Shown in pieces: positions 60,854 to 64,000 of a stretch of DNA of 64,000 nucleotides. Position 1 is the first letter of the stretch; every line of letters starts with the position of its first letter. The notes beneath the pieces are model-generated. The model did not search any database. It was not told where the DNA came from and was given only the letters and a program-made list of their open reading frames with translations. Position numbers and translations under genes: made by a program. Source of the DNA: Prorocentrum cordatum (Eukaryota > Sar > Dinophyceae > Prorocentrales > Prorocentraceae); the NCBI GenBank assembly GCA_963575745.1, contig CAUYUJ010014323.1, forward strand, positions 62,001 to 126,000. The letters run 5' to 3'.

Positions 60854-61185
60854 GGAACCCTCAGATAAGGAATCCAGGGTCTGGAAGCTGATGCAACTCC
60901 AATAATGGATCGGCCATGGATACCACCGCCGCCCTCATCGGATAAGGAGCCCTCCAGGATCTGCAGCCGCCCTGGCACATTCCTTAACGAACGCCCCCAC
61001 CGTAAAGGGCGTTACAGTCGAAACTGATAGTCAGGAGTCGCGATAAGGATGCAAGCCCATTGGACACCCATGTTGAAGCTTTCCGAGCGCGGCGGGTCAT
61101 CAAGGATGGACCAAAAATGCACGGAAGCAAGGGTACCTTTGGGAAGGTTACCCATCCTTACCATCGGTGTCGACTGTCCCAACGG
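60843..61185 (+). repeat. Dispersed repeat family R350, copy C (both halves)
   Basis: The first ~170 bp matches 1660-1850 and the following ~170 bp matches 16058-16235, all in the same orientation. It abuts the point where the LINE ORF2 loses its endonuclease N-terminus and overlaps the first few codons of the open frame. Confidence 0.65.
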
Positions 61186-61189
61186 GGGA

Positions 61190-62560
61190 AGGGGGTGGCA
61201 ACGTCGCGTTTCGCGCCGGCACCGTTACCTGGGGAGGGGGGGCGGGGGCCAGTATTGGCCGATATCGCGAAAAACAAATGGCACGCGTGTCCTGGCCCTT
61301 GCTCGATCAAGTAGCGAGGGCCCCAAGACGGCACAAGAGAGCCCCAAGACCCAAGACGGCACAAGGGTACCCCGAAAGGACCCGAGGACAGTCCAAAGGC
61401 TCCAAAGACAGGGAGGTCGCCAAGAATGCCAAAGGGGCCCTCAGACCAGCACGCGAGGCCCCGAAAGGCGCCAAGATGCCTCATCGGGCTCCAATGTGGC
61501 CCCGCTTCCCTGCCACTGGGGGCGGCGGTAACTCGCCGCAGGCCTTTTCGATAATATGAAGGTTCGCAGTATGAGGAAACCATGCTTCTTGAACCAGAAC
61601 GGCTACGTGGAGGAGGCGGAAGAGGATGAGGAGGAGGAGGAGGAGGAGACGGGCGCATCGATGCCCCCCACATCGAAGTGCGAGCCCGCAATCACACACA
61701 ATCACAACATAGCTTTTGCGTTGGCAGGTGTTTCTGTGCAGGCCGTGACGCGGATCATTACACAGGTGAGCTCTCAGAGTCTCGACTCCCAAGTGCTTGC
61801 ACAGACGTGCAAATACGGATTGTGCGAGTCCAGAGGGTCTCCACGACCCATGCTGAAGAAAACTCATCTTCCGTCCGAACTACCAATGGCGTCAGATAAC
61901 ACAGTGTCTTTATTGCATGCCTCCTTCTCGCCACATCCTGTTGTTAAGGGCTTCCCGACAGGTATGCTCGCTGATGCCTCGAAATGGTGAGGTCCTTACG
62001 TGCGCTCTTCAGAACTGGCCCTGTGCAACACATTTGTTCCGTCGGCTGCCTGGACCTCAACGGCTTGGCTTTCTGTACAGTGGAGGCCCGTCGACAAGAA
62101 ACCTTCCACAAGAAACCAAACCCTAAGATCCCAGGATTTCCATTGATTTTTGGTGTGGGAGCGTCGCGCTTTCCACAGCAAAACCATCGAAACCCAAGAG
62201 GCTCAGGGCACCCTGGAGGCAAGCGGGGTGTTTCTTGGCATGGGCCCCCACTGCATATGACTCTGGCGTCCCGCTCCACTGGCCTTGCGTGTCGCTCTTC
62301 GCCGGATGGCTGCTTGGATCCCTGACGCTTGACTTCCTACAGCTCCCCATGGCTTGCCGCCCCACTGGCCTCGTCTGCTGGACGTGGTCCATTGGCTGCT
62401 TGGATCCCCATGGCCTGACGTTCTATGTGTCACCGCAGCTTGCCCCCCAACCGCCCCTGTGGACTTCAAGCGCATGGGGCTCCATAGCCATATAGGGTTC
62501 TACGCTTGTGGGCTTCGCACACATACACACAGGGTTCCATACACATGGACTTCCACACGC
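61190..62560. other. No recognisable gene
   Basis: A ~86-bp diverged direct repeat is keyed by CCACTGGCC(T)..GGCTGCTTGGATCCC near 62270-62325 and 62362-62410. A short GGA tract lies at 61625-61650. Open frames lack motifs. Confidence 0.5.
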
Positions 62561-62607
62561 ACACACATACACACGCGCACGCACGCACGCGCGCACACAC
62601 ACACACA

Positions 62608-62642
<35 letters not shown>

Positions 62643-62665
62643 GCACACACAGACACACACACACA

Positions 62666-62704
<39 letters not shown>

Positions 62705-62720
62705 GCGCACACACAGAAAC
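62545..62720. repeat. (CA)n / (CGCA)n microsatellite
   Basis: About 170 bp of alternating CA with CACG and CAGA interruptions, including an (ACGC)n block at 62608-62642. Confidence 0.95.
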
Positions 62721-62882
62721 ATACACACGGCGCTCCACACGGATAGAGGCTCGGCAAACACGGGGTTACACGCACGTGGGATCCCACACTTGCTGCATGA
62801 GTTAACAGTCTGCGGTCCACGAGCTGGCATCATCTGGACTGATCGTAAAATGTTGAGCTCTGGGCCTCCGTCCAAGTAACGG

Positions 62883-63160
62883 CGTGGCGCAAGCAGCGGG
62901 TGGAGGATTTAGATCCGCCTCCGCAAAGAAGCTGAACCCCAAGAATGTCATCTCTTTGGGAGGGCGACATTTCATTTCCGAGGCTTCCACTGGCCTTCCA
63001 CCGGCAGAGTCGCCCCTCCTGTACTTCCTTCGGCCTTGCGCCAGCTTCCGCCGAGAAAAGATACCAACTCCTCGATCCCTCGAATGCGACGTAGTTTCTG
63101 GAACGCCCGAATGACGGCGTGGCACAAGCAGCAGGCCAGAGCCTTAGCTTGAACCGACGC
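62883..63160. repeat. Short direct repeat pair
   Basis: GGCGTGGCGCAAGCAGCGGG at 62881 and GGCGTGGCACAAGCAGCAGG at 63117 are near-identical, with unrelated sequence between. No gene seen. Confidence 0.5.
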
Positions 63161-63234
63161 CCCTGCCCCATCGGAGCAAGAAGTATTCTGGTATTGGGGG
63201 GACGGGCACTAGCAGGACAACGACAGCGGCGGCG

Positions 63235-63840
63235 ACGACAACTGGCAAGAGGAGGGGGAAGGGGGAGGGCGAGGAGGGGGGGTGGAGGAAGGGAGGGGAA
63301 GGCAGAAAGGGGAAGTGAGGAAGGAAGAGGAGGAGGAGGAGGCCCCTGGAGAATTCAAACGGTCTCTGCGTGCTGCCTGATATATCCGCAGGTCTCCAGA
63401 AGCCCAAGAAGGCCAAACGACACTCGCAAGACATTCAACCACCTCCGAAACCATGCCTCGAGGGCGAGGAAGGGGAGGAGGAGGAGGAGGAGGAAGAAGA
63501 GGAGGAGGAGGAGGAGCAGGAGGAGAAAGAGGAGGAAGAACAGGAGGAGGATGAGGAGGGGGAGGAGGGGGAGAATGAGAGAGGAGGAGGAAAAAGGAGG
63601 ACGAGAAGGAGGAGGAGGAGGAGAAGAATGAGGAGAAGGAGGACGAGGAGGAGGAGGAGGGGGAAGGGCAGGGATATGAGGAGGATGAAGAGGACGAGGA
63701 GGAGGAGGAGGAGGAGGAGGAGGGGAAAGGGCAGGGAGAGGAAGAGGAGGAAGAGGAGGAGGAGGACGAGGAGGAGGAGGAGGAGGACGAAAAGGAGGAG
63801 GAGCCGCAGCAACAGCAGCAGCAGGAGAATTAGGAGGAGA
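63235..63840. repeat. Large (GGA)n purine tract
   Basis: Two blocks (63235-63342 and 63460-63835) of GGA/GAGGAG purine strand, hundreds of bases with few pyrimidines, ending in a short CAG/CAA run. Acidic and basic open frames across it are repeat artefacts. Confidence 0.95.
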
Positions 63841-64000
63841 CGCAAGGAGAAATGATCAGAAGCGAAGAGCAAGGAGGAGCAACAACAACAACAACAATGT
63901 GGACGAGGACGTGACGGAGGAGAAGGACAGCAGTCTGTTCAATAACGTACCCGAAACGACTCCGCGGGTCCAGCCTGGCCGGCATTTCCAGCTGCGTGCA

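Overview
The window looks like nuclear DNA of a dinoflagellate (inference; Prorocentrum-like or Symbiodiniaceae-like, species not resolvable). The reasons are a tandem cluster of degenerate dinoflagellate spliced-leader sequences at 30142-30235, a dense load of non-LTR retrotransposon (LINE) coding sequence in many decay states, abundant purine/pyrimidine microsatellites, generally high G+C, and a host gene with a 234-bp intron that has non-GT ends and short direct repeats at its borders. I see no prokaryotic operon, CRISPR array, tRNA or rRNA gene.

Layout. 1-4683 is gene-poor repeat DNA. 4700-7213 is a 5'-truncated LINE (RT motif C, zinc finger, RNase H, terminal Cys domain) between perfect 16-bp target-site duplications. 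8762-14087 (minus) is a nearly full LINE (EEP endonuclease, RT, RNase H, tail) broken by frameshifts; an ORF1-like pseudogene (14152-15743, plus) lies head-to-head with it. 15.9-20.9 kb has no recognisable gene. 20916-30053 (minus) is one long coding tract of about 3,000 codons with a RING-H2 finger, cut by about 13 frame changes, several at G/C homopolymers; six tandem relict spliced leaders lie just upstream, which marks it as a repeatedly retroposed mRNA. 30.4-34.4 kb is minisatellite and degenerate telomere-like DNA.

35.4-39.7 kb is modular. Two copies of an ~0.85-0.9-kb GIY-YIG-encoding cassette, about 99% identical apart from one 56-bp indel, lie in direct orientation. A gag-like CCHC protein gene sits between them and a broken EEP endonuclease sits upstream of the second copy. 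42.0-43.9 kb holds arrays of a ~103-bp repeat that recurs at 34.5, 47.65 and 53.5-54.1 kb. 44633-45880 (minus) is a two-exon carbohydrate sulfotransferase, the best candidate for an ordinary host gene. 48315-53500 (minus) is a second two-ORF LINE with the ~103-bp array directly 5' of its ORF1. 55892-60853 (minus) is a 1,653-codon uninterrupted LINE ORF2 with intact RT and RNase H residues, truncated inside its endonuclease. The last 3 kb is dispersed repeat, (CA)n and (GGA)n.

Apart from the sulfotransferase, and possibly the RING gene, most coding sequence belongs to retrotransposition: target cleavage (EEP or GIY-YIG nuclease), reverse transcription, RNase H, and RNA-binding ORF1/gag-like proteins. 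All function calls come from motifs read by eye; no alignment or database search was run.
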